The translations under genes and the position numbers were made by a program. A DNA stretch of 64,000 nt from Sipunculus nudus (Eukaryota > Annelida > Sipuncula > Golfingiida > Sipunculidae), in contig CM049311.1 of the NCBI GenBank assembly GCA_026874595.1, positions 52,269,676 through 52,333,675 of the forward strand, in the 5' to 3' direction. Each line of letters starts with the position of its first letter. The stretch's first letter is position 1. Shown one piece after another: positions 33,786 to 44,814 of this stretch. The notes beneath the pieces were generated by a model. That model made no database searches and was not told the DNA's origin. It was given only the letters and a program-made list of their open reading frames with translations.

Positions 33786-36052
33786 TTTAGCTCAGCTGAC
33801 TGTAAGTCATCTGAGCTATAACGATCACTCTTTGTCCGTCGTCCGTCTGTCTGTCCGTCTGTCCGTCCGTCTGTCTGTCCGTTAACCAGGCACAAATTGT
33901 AAAGACTGGACCTAGAATCTTTATTCTTAAATTTTTGAGAGACCTATTAAAAGTCTCCAAGGAAACCAGAAATTATGTCTCTGTTACCCATATCCTTCGA
34001 GTTATGGGGCCCCAAAGTACCCCCAAGAATAGTCAAAAATTTCATACAAAAACTTCAATATCTCATTAACTACATCACTGCAGGTCATGATTTTTGGCAT
34101 ACCTATTGATCATGAGATGTTTCATGAGTTTCTGCAGACTGGTGGCACCACCTGTATTCTTCGATTCTTTACGATTGTTTTCTCTATTTTTGAGAACTTT
34201 AAAAATTTTAACATCTGTTAACAGGGCACAAATTGTAAAGACTGGACCTAGAATCTTTATTCTTAAAATTTTGAGAGACCTATGAAAAGTCTCCAAGGAA
34301 AGCAGAAATTAGGTCTCTGTTACCCATATCCTTTGAGCTATGGGGCCCCAAAGTACCCCCTAGAATAGTCAAAAATTTCATACAAAAACTTCAATATCTC
34401 ATTAACTACATCACTGCAGGTCATGATTTTTGGCATACCTATTGATCATGAGATGTTTCATGAGTTTCTGCAGACTGGTGGCACCATCTGTATTTTTCGA
34501 TTTTTTACGAATTGTTTTCTCTATTTTTGACACCTTTAAAAATGTGAACATCCTTTAACAGGACACAAATCGTAAAGACTGGACCTAGAATCTTCATTCT
34601 TGACACACTGAGGGACCTATGAAAAGTCTCCATGGAAACCTGAAATAAGGTCTCTGTTACCCATATCCTTTGAGCTTTGGGGCTCCCAATTACCCCCAGC
34701 ATAATGAAAAATTTTATAAAAACAAACTGCAACATCTCAATAACTACAACACTGATGGTCATGATTTTCGGGATAAATATTGATCAAGAGATGTTTCATC
34801 AGTTTCTGCAGACTGGAGGGCCATCTGTATTTTTCGATTATTAAGAATTGTTTTCTCTATATTTGAGACCTTTAAAATCTGAACATCTGTTAACAGGGCA
34901 CAAATCATAACAACTGGACCTAGAATCTTCATTCTTGACACACAGGGAGACCCATGAAAAGTCTCCATGGAAACCTGAAATTAGGTCTATGTTAAACATA
35001 TCCTTTAAGCTGTATGGCTCAAAAATACTCCCCAGAATAAAGAAAAATTTGATACAAAAACTGCAGTATCTTAATAACTACAACACTGATGGTCATGATT
35101 TTTGGCATACATATTATTCATGAGGTGTTCCATCAGTTTCTGCAGACTGGGTGCGCCAACTCTATTTTATTTCAAATTTTTACGATTTTATTTCTCTGTT
35201 TTTGAGACCTTTAAAGATGTGGTTATCTGTCAACAGGGTACAAATCGTAACAATTGGACCTTGAATCTTCATTCTTGTCATGCAAGGAGGCCCATTAAAA
35301 GTGTCTGTGGAAACCTGAAATTAGGTCTCTGTTTCCCATATCCTTCAAGCTATAGGACTCCGAAGTATCCCTCAGAATAATGGACAATTTGATCCAAAAG
35401 CTGAAGTATTTGAACAACTTATGCAGAGATCATCATGATTCTTTGCATTGATATTGATTATGGAGTGTTTCATCAGTTTCTTCAGTCTGGTGGTGCCACC
35501 TATATTTTATTCAATTTTTCGAATTTTTTCCCTATTTTTGAGACCTTTAAGGATGCTGTCATTTGTTAACGTGGGACAAATTGTAACAACTCGACCTAGA
35601 ATCTTCATTCTTGTCATGCAAGGAGGCCCATGAAAAGTGTCTGTGGAAACCTGAAATTAGGACTCTGTTACCCATATCCTTCAAGTTATAGGACTCCGAA
35701 GTTTCCCTCAGAATAAAGGAAAATTTGATACAAAAGCTGAAGTATCTGAACAACTAATTCAGAGATCACCATGTTTCTTTGCATGAATATTGACCATTAA
35801 CTGTTTTTATTAGTTTCTGCAGACTGGTGGAGCCACCTGAATTTTTTTTTAAGTTTACGCATTTTTCTCTATTATATAAATATAAATATAAATTATATAT
35901 ATATATAAAAATACAGACACAATCTTTGCCTGTTGGTTAATCTGTTGGATGCTTCAGTTGGATGGGTATATACTACCATTCAGATGATAAAATTTCCTTT
36001 TGCAAATCTCTTCCCAGACAGCTGAGCGTCATGACCCATGGGTCACTTGTTT
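33786..36052 (-). mobile_element. Helentron-like element in reverse orientation, nested insertion with clean ends
   Basis: Read on the - strand it starts ACAAGTGACCCATGGGTCAT and ends in a hairpin (arms AGCTCAGATGAC and GTCAGCTGAGCT, loop TTACA) next to an A-run. The interior is a ~335-345-bp unit repeated about six times (33890-35700) containing GGTGGCACCACCTG and AGGTCTCTGTTACCCATATC. It interrupts GGAGATTTTTTATTGACCTC, which is intact in sibling copies, so both ends are defined to within the T-run. Confidence 0.85.
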
Positions 36053-36150
36053 ATTGACCTCCCTGGATATTCACTAAGAAGTTTCTAGGCCCAGCAGTTA
36101 CGATTTGTGCCCTGCTGACGGACGGCCGGACTTACAGTCAGCTGAGCTAA
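36053..36150 (+). mobile_element. 3' module of the interrupted element 32400-33785
   Basis: Continues TTATTGACCTCCCTGGATAT through GTTACGATTTGTGCCCTG to CAGTCAGCTGAGCTAAAAA, as in uninterrupted copies. Confidence 0.8.
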
Positions 36151-36540
36151 AAAAGCATTAAAAATCGAAAAAATACAGGTGGCGCCACCAGTCAGCAGGA
36201 ATCGATGAAACACTCCATGATGAATATGCATGCAAAGAATCATGGCAATCAATGAACAATTTCTTGAGATACTAGATCTTTGTATCAAATTTCTAGTTGT
36301 TCTTGCGTGTACTTTAATGCCCTATAGCTCAGAGGTTATAGGTAACAGAGACTTAATTCCAGGTTTCCAAAGAGACTTTTCATGGGCCTCCCTGCATGTC
36401 AAGAGAGAAGATTCTAGGTACAGTCCTTATGATTTGTGCCCTGTTAACATATGACCTCATCTTAGTAGGGCTTATAAATAGAGAAAAAAAGCTTAAAAAT
36501 CGAAAAAAAAATACAGGTTGCGCCACCAGTCTGCAGGTGA
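36151..36540 (+). repeat. Tandem 3'-module fragment of the same family
   Basis: Contains ACAGGTGGCGCCACCAGTC and CTAGGTACAGTCCTTATGAT, matching the ~345-bp unit of 17380-18440. No further end seen. Confidence 0.6.
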
Positions 36541-36771
36541 CCTACCTAAGAATTAAATACTTGGCATGTTTACCTTAGACTTTGTAACTTTGTCATTTTT
36601 AAGCTATAGCGGTCGAGTTATTTGTATCAGGCAACATTTATATAATGTTACACAATCTCGTGAGATGAGACTTGCGAGACATCAATTATTGACGCCCTAT
36701 AAGCCTCAGTTTTTTGTAATCGCTTTGTAACTGATATATCTTACGTTCTGCAAAAATATATAACTAGGGAC

Positions 36772-38069
36772 CTAAGGGTCTCGACGCTCAGCTGTATTTG
36801 TCTTTAAGGATATTTTAAAGAACTTGTTCAGAATGTCGGTACTGTGACTTTCATCTTTGACCTCTCGACCCAGAAAATCAAAATTTTCTTACTTAAGTTG
36901 TGGGTCATCAATTAATCAAGTATGAAGCCAGTCTGTCTTGCCAAAGCAGAATTGTCATCCATCAACTAATTTGTGATTGGATCGGCCCTGTGACCTTGAC
37001 CTTTGACCCTATGACCTAAAATAAAAAAAAAATATTTTTCCCCTATCGTCAGGTGTGTACTGTCTTGAAGTTGGAAGTTTTGTGATGAAAAGTTTTGCTT
37101 GAAATGCACACATTCCTTTTAAAGAAAAGGGTCCTCTAACCTAGTTCTTTGACCCTTGGACACCAAAATCGACAGGGTTCTTACTTTAGTGGTGAGCCAT
37201 ATATAAGTTAAGTTTGAAACCAGTATGTCAAACTGAACTGAAGTTATCATCTGGAAACTAATTTGTAAACAGATGGCCCCTGTGACCTTGACCTTTGACC
37301 TTGTATCCCCAAATTCATTAATGCTCTTCCGATACTGGCAAGCTGTGAAACTGACATGCTTGTTGTCAAAATAGAGTAATAAAATATATAAATATTCGTT
37401 AAAATAACAAAAAAATACAGGTAGCGCCACCACCTTTCGAGAACTGATAAAACTAGTCATAGTCAATATTAAAGGCAAGATTCATGACAATCGATGCATT
37501 AATTATCAAGATATTGGAGGTTTTGAATCAAATATTTTATTATTCTGGGGGGTACAGTCACAGTGACCTAATTTCAGGTTTCCAAGGAGATTTTTTATTG
37601 ACCTCACTTGTTGTTACCTAGAAGTTTCTAGGACTAGCAGTTACGAGTTGTGCCCTGCTAACGGACGGCCAGACGGACGACGAACAAAGCGCCATTCCTA
37701 TACCTCAGCTTAAAAAAATACAGGTACGCAACCAGTGTGCAAGAACTGATGAGACACTCCATGATCAATATGCATGCAAAGAATCACGGTGATCAATGCA
37801 TTAGTTTTTCAGATACTGGAGTTTTGTATCATATTTTTCATTATTCTGGGGGTAATTCTGATTCCCATAGCTCGGAGGATATGGGTAACAGAGACCATAT
37901 TTCAGGAATGCAAAGGAGATTTTTCAACGACCTCCCTGAATGTCAAGTAAAAAGATTCCAAATCCAGCGGTTACGATTTGTGACCTATTAACGAACAGAC
38001 GGCCGGGAGGACGACGGGCAAAGAGTGATCGCTATAGCTCAGATGACTTACAGTATGCTGAGCTAAAAA
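36772..38069 (+). mobile_element. Helentron-like element copy
   Basis: Starts ACTAGGGACCTAAGGGTCTC and ends AGTATGCTGAGCTAAAAAT. DR1 units at about 36993 and 37289, then 3'-module repeats. Confidence 0.72.
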
Positions 38070-38529
38070 TAATTTCAGTATCAGGGTAGTGGTTTTTATA
38101 AAATTGGTTTTAATGAAAATGTTTTCCTTAATATCTCAAAGGAACGAGGTCGTAGTGACCCAATTTTTTTAACCGAGGGAGATTTTAGAAACATCTAACT
38201 AATGTTAAATTTTATATTCGTAGGTCAAATGGGTTTTAAAACGTGCCCTGTTAAAGGAAGTCCGGACGGATGGCCGGAACGAGGGACGGACGACGGACAA
38301 ATGACCATAACTGTTGCTCGGATGTTTTGATATAGGACATGATGCTCAGGACATGATATAGAAGAAGAATTTGTAACTTGTTGATAGACAACTGACGGAC
38401 GGACGGTAGACAGACGCCTTCGGATTGACGCCAGATCGCCATGACGTAATTTGACGTAATCACTATGAATATATATATATATATGTACCACGAAACTTAG
38501 TAATTTTTTTAACCTATACGCATACTTAA
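38070..38529. other. Non-coding, degenerate 3'-module-like DNA
   Basis: Holds GACGGACGACGGACAAATGAC and further GACGGACGGACGG words like the family's 3' module, but no clear end. No gene. Confidence 0.4.
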
Positions 38530-38530
38530 G

Positions 38531-38601
<71 letters not shown>
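38531..38601. repeat. (TA)n microsatellite
   Basis: Pure TA tract immediately before the arm-like element at 38612. Confidence 0.95.
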
Positions 38602-38604
<3 letters not shown>

Positions 38605-38611
38605 GGTAGTA

Positions 38612-38743
38612 CAAGGTAGTGTTACCCTCCGATGTAAAGTGCTCTATGGCCTACAGACTAGGCCAGAGCGGTAAAAGTCTGAAGAAAAACAACACTGTTA
38701 ATTCACAACAGTCTGTTTCACGGGATGCGACCCGATCATCAGG

Positions 38744-38746
<3 letters not shown>
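38612..38746. mobile_element. Single arm of the foldback/hammerhead-like element
   Basis: From GTGTTACCCTCCGATGTAAA to ATCATCAGGTGAA, nearly identical to the (inverted) right arm of 9066-9402. On the - strand it contains CTGATGA, a CGGG/CCCG stem and GAAAC. Both sides are (TA)n. Confidence 0.8.

Positions 38747-38800
<54 letters not shown>
38747..38800. repeat. (TA)n microsatellite
   Basis: Directly abuts the foldback arm. Confidence 0.93.
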
Positions 38801-40007
38801 TGTGCATGCGGGTGTGGCATGAATATTAAAACATAGGGGAAAGGAGGGGGAAACTCATAACAATATAAATGTGGCCCTACCAAAACAGCTAGTTTGCCCC
38901 TGGCATGACCGGCTGGTGACGGCCTGCTATGACCCGATTAGCTGAGGGAAAAAAAATTGTTTTACAACAAAGCAGCCAGCAAACTATATACCGGAGGTAA
39001 ATAATAGTCAACCCAGCGTAGACAAAGCTCTTAGACAGCTCACCATATAATACCAATTAACACTATTGATTGAACAATTATGTTTCTACTTACATGTTTT
39101 CTGTGTTCACATAGTTAACACGAATGGGGTCTTTATGATCCGCTATAAGTCTTCCATATGAACAACCATTTGTTACTGCGGACTCGGCCACGGTGTTCCA
39201 TTCTTTTGACTTCTATCCTTGATGGAAATTATATATCCTTTTGGGAAACCTTCGGTATGTTATTTGTATTGCAGGTTTTCGTATTAATTTTATGACTATT
39301 TCATAATCTTTGTTTCATTCAGCTGCCGGAGCTTACCGCTTGGTTTAGCTCACTCAGCAGCTGCAGTCTGTTCTGTCAGTTCGCCTTCTGACCTGGGATT
39401 ATTAATCCATGCAAGACGACTGATATACAAAACACTTGGAAGATTCATTTTTACTTCTATTTATTCTAGGTTTCACTTCGTGTGCCAAACACCTCACTTA
39501 TTGTTCTGGTGAGATTGGTAAATACTCCCACTAAATTCTTATTATATTCTAGCTAGCTGAGCTGTACTCGAGCCATCTATCCCTAGCTCATAAATGCAGA
39601 CAAGTCACTCAGTGGTAACAACCTGATACCACACTTTTATCACGGCTACTGACCTCTTGTCTGAATTGTGTTTAGTAAGCACATACAGTATTGCCTCGGG
39701 GCGACTATCCTTTGACACTGTGCCTCTCTGCTTGCAGGTCTACACGTCACATCTGACAGCTGTATATATCATATCAACACCCTGGTCCTGACCTCTGGCT
39801 CATTATTTCAGGGGGAAATAACAAAATATATATTAGGCCAAAAATATAAAACACTTGGTGTTTCAGGCACCGAGAGTCAATATTCCACCCCCCCCCCCCC
39901 CCCCCCTCTATTTATTTTTATATCCAGTAGAAATTTACCGATTTTGAGCTCCGGCCGCTAGGACATTTCTTTCAAGGAAAATCAATATAATAATATCTCG
40001 AAAGATT
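38801..40007. other. No gene recognised
   Basis: AT-rich DNA with a poly-C run at about 39888. No conserved peptide, RNA or repeat family seen. Confidence 0.4.
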
Positions 40008-40200
40008 ATTTTGCTTGCCGGAAATCTTCGATTTCGGCATGTTGGTCAGTTCCGTATGCCTGTTTGTTTGTCTGTGCCCTCTCTACAGGTCACATGTTTA
40101 CAGTAATCCCTTTCAAACGTACACAGTTGACACTGTTTGTCAGTTGTCTTCAATTCCGCCTGCTTATATACAGCTGAGGGGATGACAAATAAATTTCTCT
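40008..40200. repeat. Second copy of the GCTTGCCGGAAATCTTCGAT repeat
   Basis: Head identical to 31637. Followed by GTTGGTCAGTTC and TTTGTCAGTTGTCTTCAATT, a word also present in 41590-42430, which links these repeats. Confidence 0.6.
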
Positions 40201-41010
40201 AGCTCTTCCCACAGCAGCGGGTTCGAGATTTGAATTGGTTCGAATGGACGATTAACAGGAGGAATAACAAAATACGTGCTTTTACTTGTAGATACAAATC
40301 ATTACTGTTTATTCACATATACTACAGCAAGGCTGTTGACTTGAGACATATGCTATATCAGGCTACTGTCTAGACATCGGGGAAACAAAGAGAATTAATC
40401 TTAATGCATGTCAGAATGAAATCTGGGTCTCAAGAGACATGTTACATGTTTACATGGAGATCTTTTGTAAGATCGTATTACTATGGGGACCGGAGGTGGC
40501 GGAGCTGGGGGGCACGGGGGGCACATCCCGCCCCGACTTTTTTAAACCAAGCCCTTTTGAAAATTTTATTTTAAAAATGTTTAGTTAACCCTGACAATGA
40601 TTTTAGTCTATATACATTAACTATATATACATACAAAGAGGCAAAAGGCAGTCAGTTCCAGTGCTTCCTTATCAGAACTTCTACCATCACGCTCTGATAC
40701 AAATACCCACAGGAATCAAGGTGTCACTGTTCAGGCCAGGGCTCCCAAGGCTGTGATGCTGAGACCCTTGGTGCTGTCACGGTAATACTCCATGTGAGAG
40801 TGTCCAGATCGTAAGGCTATATATTTTCATGGACTGGCTTGCTTGCTGGTCAGTCACAGCTTGAAACGAGGACAGTTAGCTGTGTTGTGTTTCGATGGGA
40901 AGTGGCAGCCAACAAGAAGAGAAAGATTACAGATTTCTTTGCAAACTTGAAAGCTTATAACCATGTAAGCTGTGTAAAATTAAACGAGTGTAGCAGACCA
41001 TTATTGTATT
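40201..41010. other. No gene recognised
   Basis: A G-rich patch near 40485-40550 (TGGGGGGCACGGGGGGCACA) resembles a transposon end. Otherwise non-coding. Confidence 0.35.
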
Positions 41011-41114
41011 CAGGGGCGGATCCAGGATTCTGGTAGGAGAGGGTACAACCCAGGAAGACTTTATATATATATATATGCCATAGCCTGTGCAAAGTCGGGG
41101 GAGGGGGCATATAG

Positions 41115-41181
<67 letters not shown>

Positions 41182-41262
41182 TAACATATTGTGCTGTAGG
41201 TAATTTCTTCTTAACATGGTGCCCCCCCCCCCCCTCCCCCCAATTCTAAAATCGTTCTGCCA
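41011..41262 (+). mobile_element. hAT-like transposon left end, truncated
   Basis: CAGGGGCGGATCCAGGATTC matches the termini at 22942 and 48532. A (TA)n tract and a poly-C run follow. No right end found before the SINE. Confidence 0.55.
41118..41178. repeat. (TA)n microsatellite
   Basis: Pure TA tract inside the truncated transposon. Confidence 0.95.
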
Positions 41263-41525
41263 CCATCAGGTGAGCGCTCTGAAGGCTTAATAGGAAGGCC
41301 ATGCCCAACGGCTGTGTTTCACTCATAAACGAGTGCGCCTTTTCGGGGGTTCCTCACTGGTATGACCCAGCAATGGGGACGATTACGCACCCAAGACCCG
41401 TAGGTGCAGCAGTCATCGGGCTTTGTTGACGCCAGGATATAAAATGAGAGGAAGCGAGTGATACTGCCCTGTCACGAAGTCCGAAACCGGAATGGAATTC
41501 TACAGATGTACATATAACCACCATA
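41263..41525 (+). mobile_element. tRNA-derived SINE (family 1), 5'-truncated
   Basis: GTGAGCGCTCTGAAGGCTTA through GTTGACGCCAGGATATAAAA matches the body of 15734-16095. The tRNA-like head is missing. Confidence 0.8.
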
Positions 41526-41589
41526 AGAAAAAACACACAAAAAACTATAGGCTAAAACTGGAGCGAGGCAGGCTGACAAGGGACCAGCA

Positions 41590-42430
41590 AATACCAGTAC
41601 ATGCACTTATGCTTTCCGACATCTGCATTCTTCAGGACACAGTTTTGCAGGAATCCTTTTTAAACTAGTACATCTTATAGCCTACACTAATATCGAGATA
41701 TGGCTGCTAGGGGGCGCTGCATTGTGCACTCAAACCTCTACAAAATATCATTTTTGGACAATATCTCCAAAACTATAAACCTCAATTACATAAATTTTAG
41801 CTTATATTCTTCCTCTGGGTCTTTCCCATTGGCTGGTTAAATCATTTGGTCTCATTCTTGTGTCACTTTGTCGATCAGTCTGTCTGTCTGTTTGTTAGTT
41901 GTCCTCAATTACCCCTGTTTCCTGGTTCTTTCGTCATACATATAACATTCTACAAGCCCTGTTTTGCAAGTATCTTTTCAAAGTGGTACAGCTTTTTCTT
42001 ACACTAATATCTTGAAAGTGATTTTTCATTTTCGAGATATGGCCGCTAGGGAGCGCTTAACTCGATTATCAACAACATATCATTTTAAGGTCATATCTAT
42101 AAACTTCAGTTACATAAAATATAGCTTATTTTCTATCACTAGGTCTTCTCCATAACCTATTAAACCTTCTGGTCCCAACCTTGTGACACTTTGTCGGTTT
42201 GCCTGTCTGTTTGTCAGTTGCTCTTAGTTTCGCCTGCTTGCTGGTTCTCGCGGCTCACGTATAGCATTCGACAGGCCACAGTTTTAATGGATTCGCTTTG
42301 TAACTTACACTTGTCATATATCGTAACGAGAACTGGGAGTCCTATGTGTATTATTCAAATAGGTCAAAGGTCAAGGTGATCAAAACATATCAAAATCTAT
42401 AACTTTGTTAATATTGGTCCTGTCTTCACA
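41590..42430 (+). repeat. Tandem repeat, ~295-bp unit, about three copies
   Basis: GAGATATGGCTGCTAGGGGG and GAGATATGGCCGCTAGGGAG are followed by TCTGTTTGTTAGTTG / TCTGTTTGTCAGTTG blocks, about 300 bp apart. The last unit ends GGTCAAAGGTCAAGGTGATC (DR1/DR0 half-sites). Confidence 0.7.
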
Positions 42431-42479
42431 AACTATGGTTTATTTTCTTCCACTTTGGCATTGCTCATTCATCGGACTT

Positions 42480-43294
42480 CTTTTACGTCATTTCCGGCAG
42501 GCGCGTCATTTAGTTTAAGTTATTCAAGTTTATTTATCTCTCAAATATTTATTAGTTTTCTTTTGAAGTATATCATTTCTTCTTTTAAAATACGTAACAA
42601 TCGCCTGTGTAACAGTTATTATAGCCTAAATAGTTTATTGTTATAATGGTTCAAGGCCATGTGCCTTCATGTATGACTTGATGGAACGTTACAATGATAT
42701 TTAAAGGGGTCCAATCACTTATCTGACCTTTATACACTAAAAGGTTATCCCTTTGAGCTTCCATAAAAATAGGACAGAAAAAATGTATATATCACCGCAC
42801 ACAGGCTGCTTGTTTATAATATGTGGGGGCCCACCAAAATAATCAAAACAAATTCAGCAAGGGCATTTGGCAGCAAGTCAGATAAGCCAGAGCTTTCCAA
42901 ATGGCGTTTTGCAACAAGTGACCTTTCTACCTCCGCATATGTACAACCTATCACGTAACGTAACATGTTTTTCCCGTTTGTCAAAATTGCTGTGTTAACA
43001 AACCCATTGTTGATAAACAAGCTCGTATATATCCTTCAGGGAGGCCTTATAAGAACGTTACACAACAAAAATTGCCTTAAATTCATTAATATATACATAG
43101 ATGAAGCCATAAATCACATATATTCTTAAGTGAATTGGCACTAAAAATTAAAGAGAACAGGATTTTAACCTGTACATGTATTGCGAAATGTATGCATGTA
43201 CGCGTACCGTTATGCTTTTTGAATAAACGACTATTCCCATAAAAACCGAGTTCTTCAATTCATAAAGGCAACCCATCTGCAGCTGGACTGGCAA

Positions 43295-43348
<54 letters not shown>

Positions 43349-44110
43349 TATATGATTACATGCATACAATTACATCTACAATTATATGTTATATAATATA
43401 CGTCTAAAGATAACATCCTTAGGGAGGAAATTATGCATTCACGCTTATCATTTAATCTTATGGCAACATTTAAAATCTGTAATGATGTACACACACACAA
43501 TCACAACTCGAATCAGACAGATCGATGAAAAGCAGAAAAGAAACACGTGAAAATATAACTTCGAGCAAATGTAGCAAAATATGGTTTAATGTGGTGGTAC
43601 TTTATTTTTCAAAGTTGTCGGTGCTGACGTGGGTTGATGCAGGTCACGTGCTCAATGGCTATCATATGACAGGTAAAGGGGAGGAGCCAGAAGCGTACAC
43701 GATTGCTATATTCATTCTTGTTATGCAGGGACCTACGAATTGAACTGATGAACAGCGTGCGCACCCCTCCAGAACACGGTCAGTGCTTCCATGAATTTAC
43801 ATTTGAGCCTTCAACACACCAAAGTGCACTGAGCGTCAATAGTCTAACCTGTAACAGTTTTTTTTTTACCAGTTAGGCCATTATTTTTTAATTAATATTA
43901 TTGTTTCTCGAACAAAGCTGAAAATTTGTAGGGCAGGAGGAGGGGAAAAAAATATAAAAAAATTAAACAATGTATTAATGTTTTATAATTTTGTTACGGA
44001 GTCATGTCACTAATATGCTATATTCAAGTTTTTACTGTTACGGAACCTAATATAAACAGATCACGTATGCGTGAAGAACACAAATTTTGTAATGGAGATA
44101 AAAAAAAATC
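42480..44110. other. No gene recognised
   Basis: AT-rich, with a (TA)n tract at 43299-43341. Short open frames show no recognisable family. Confidence 0.4.
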
Positions 44111-44116
44111 AGATTC

Positions 44117-44814
44117 TGTAACACTAGGCAGCGGGAAATGTCTAGGGGAATGAATAAAGAAGTCAGTGGTTTTTTGTTAACAAATAACTATAATTTATTC
44201 CTAAAGCAATCCTAACAATACAATACACTGAATCAATACAATTATACAGTGAAACAGCCGTAAAGCAACAAGTCAATACGATCATACAGAAAGATAATGG
44301 TACAATACCTGGATACCAACAGTGTCACCAAAATAAGTCCTTTGAATGTAAGCTCTCGGAGAATGACAGTCCAGTGGAAAGTTCCTGAAACAACAAAGAA
44401 TGTAAACTGAAGTCCAGTGTATAAAATCCAGGAAAGTTCTTGAAATATCTATAATTGCCGCATTCGTCGGATAAGATCTTTAGTATCTGACACACGCTTC
44501 TGCGTCCGCTGGTATCTGCTCTGCTGTCTGCCCCTGGTTCTAAAAAACAGCGCTTTATATACCTTCACACCCTAAGCCGGGAACCTTCTACTTCTCGAAC
44601 AGTCTACAAAGTACCCTACTCCACAGTAAACAGGCGTTTCAGGAACTCTCCAGAAAGACACAGCCGTGTGTATCTCCACACATACCAGGCTAATCACGTG
44701 ACCCACTACCAAGCGTGAAAACTCAAGGCCCACATGACAACGAGAGTTCAACCAGTACGGAATGTAACAACAACACGAGCCACGCCCGTGTCATACAAAA
44801 AAGCACCTGTAACA
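44117..44814 (-). mobile_element. Probable solo LTR (~698 bp)
   Basis: On the - strand: begins TGTTACAGGTGC, has a TATA box GGTATATAAAGCGC (about 44553-44563 in window coordinates), an AATAAA at 44194-44199, and ends CTAGTGTTACA. This is a TG...CA LTR with promoter before poly(A) signal in correct order. No primer site or internal region on either side, hence solo. No clear target duplication seen. Confidence 0.55.
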
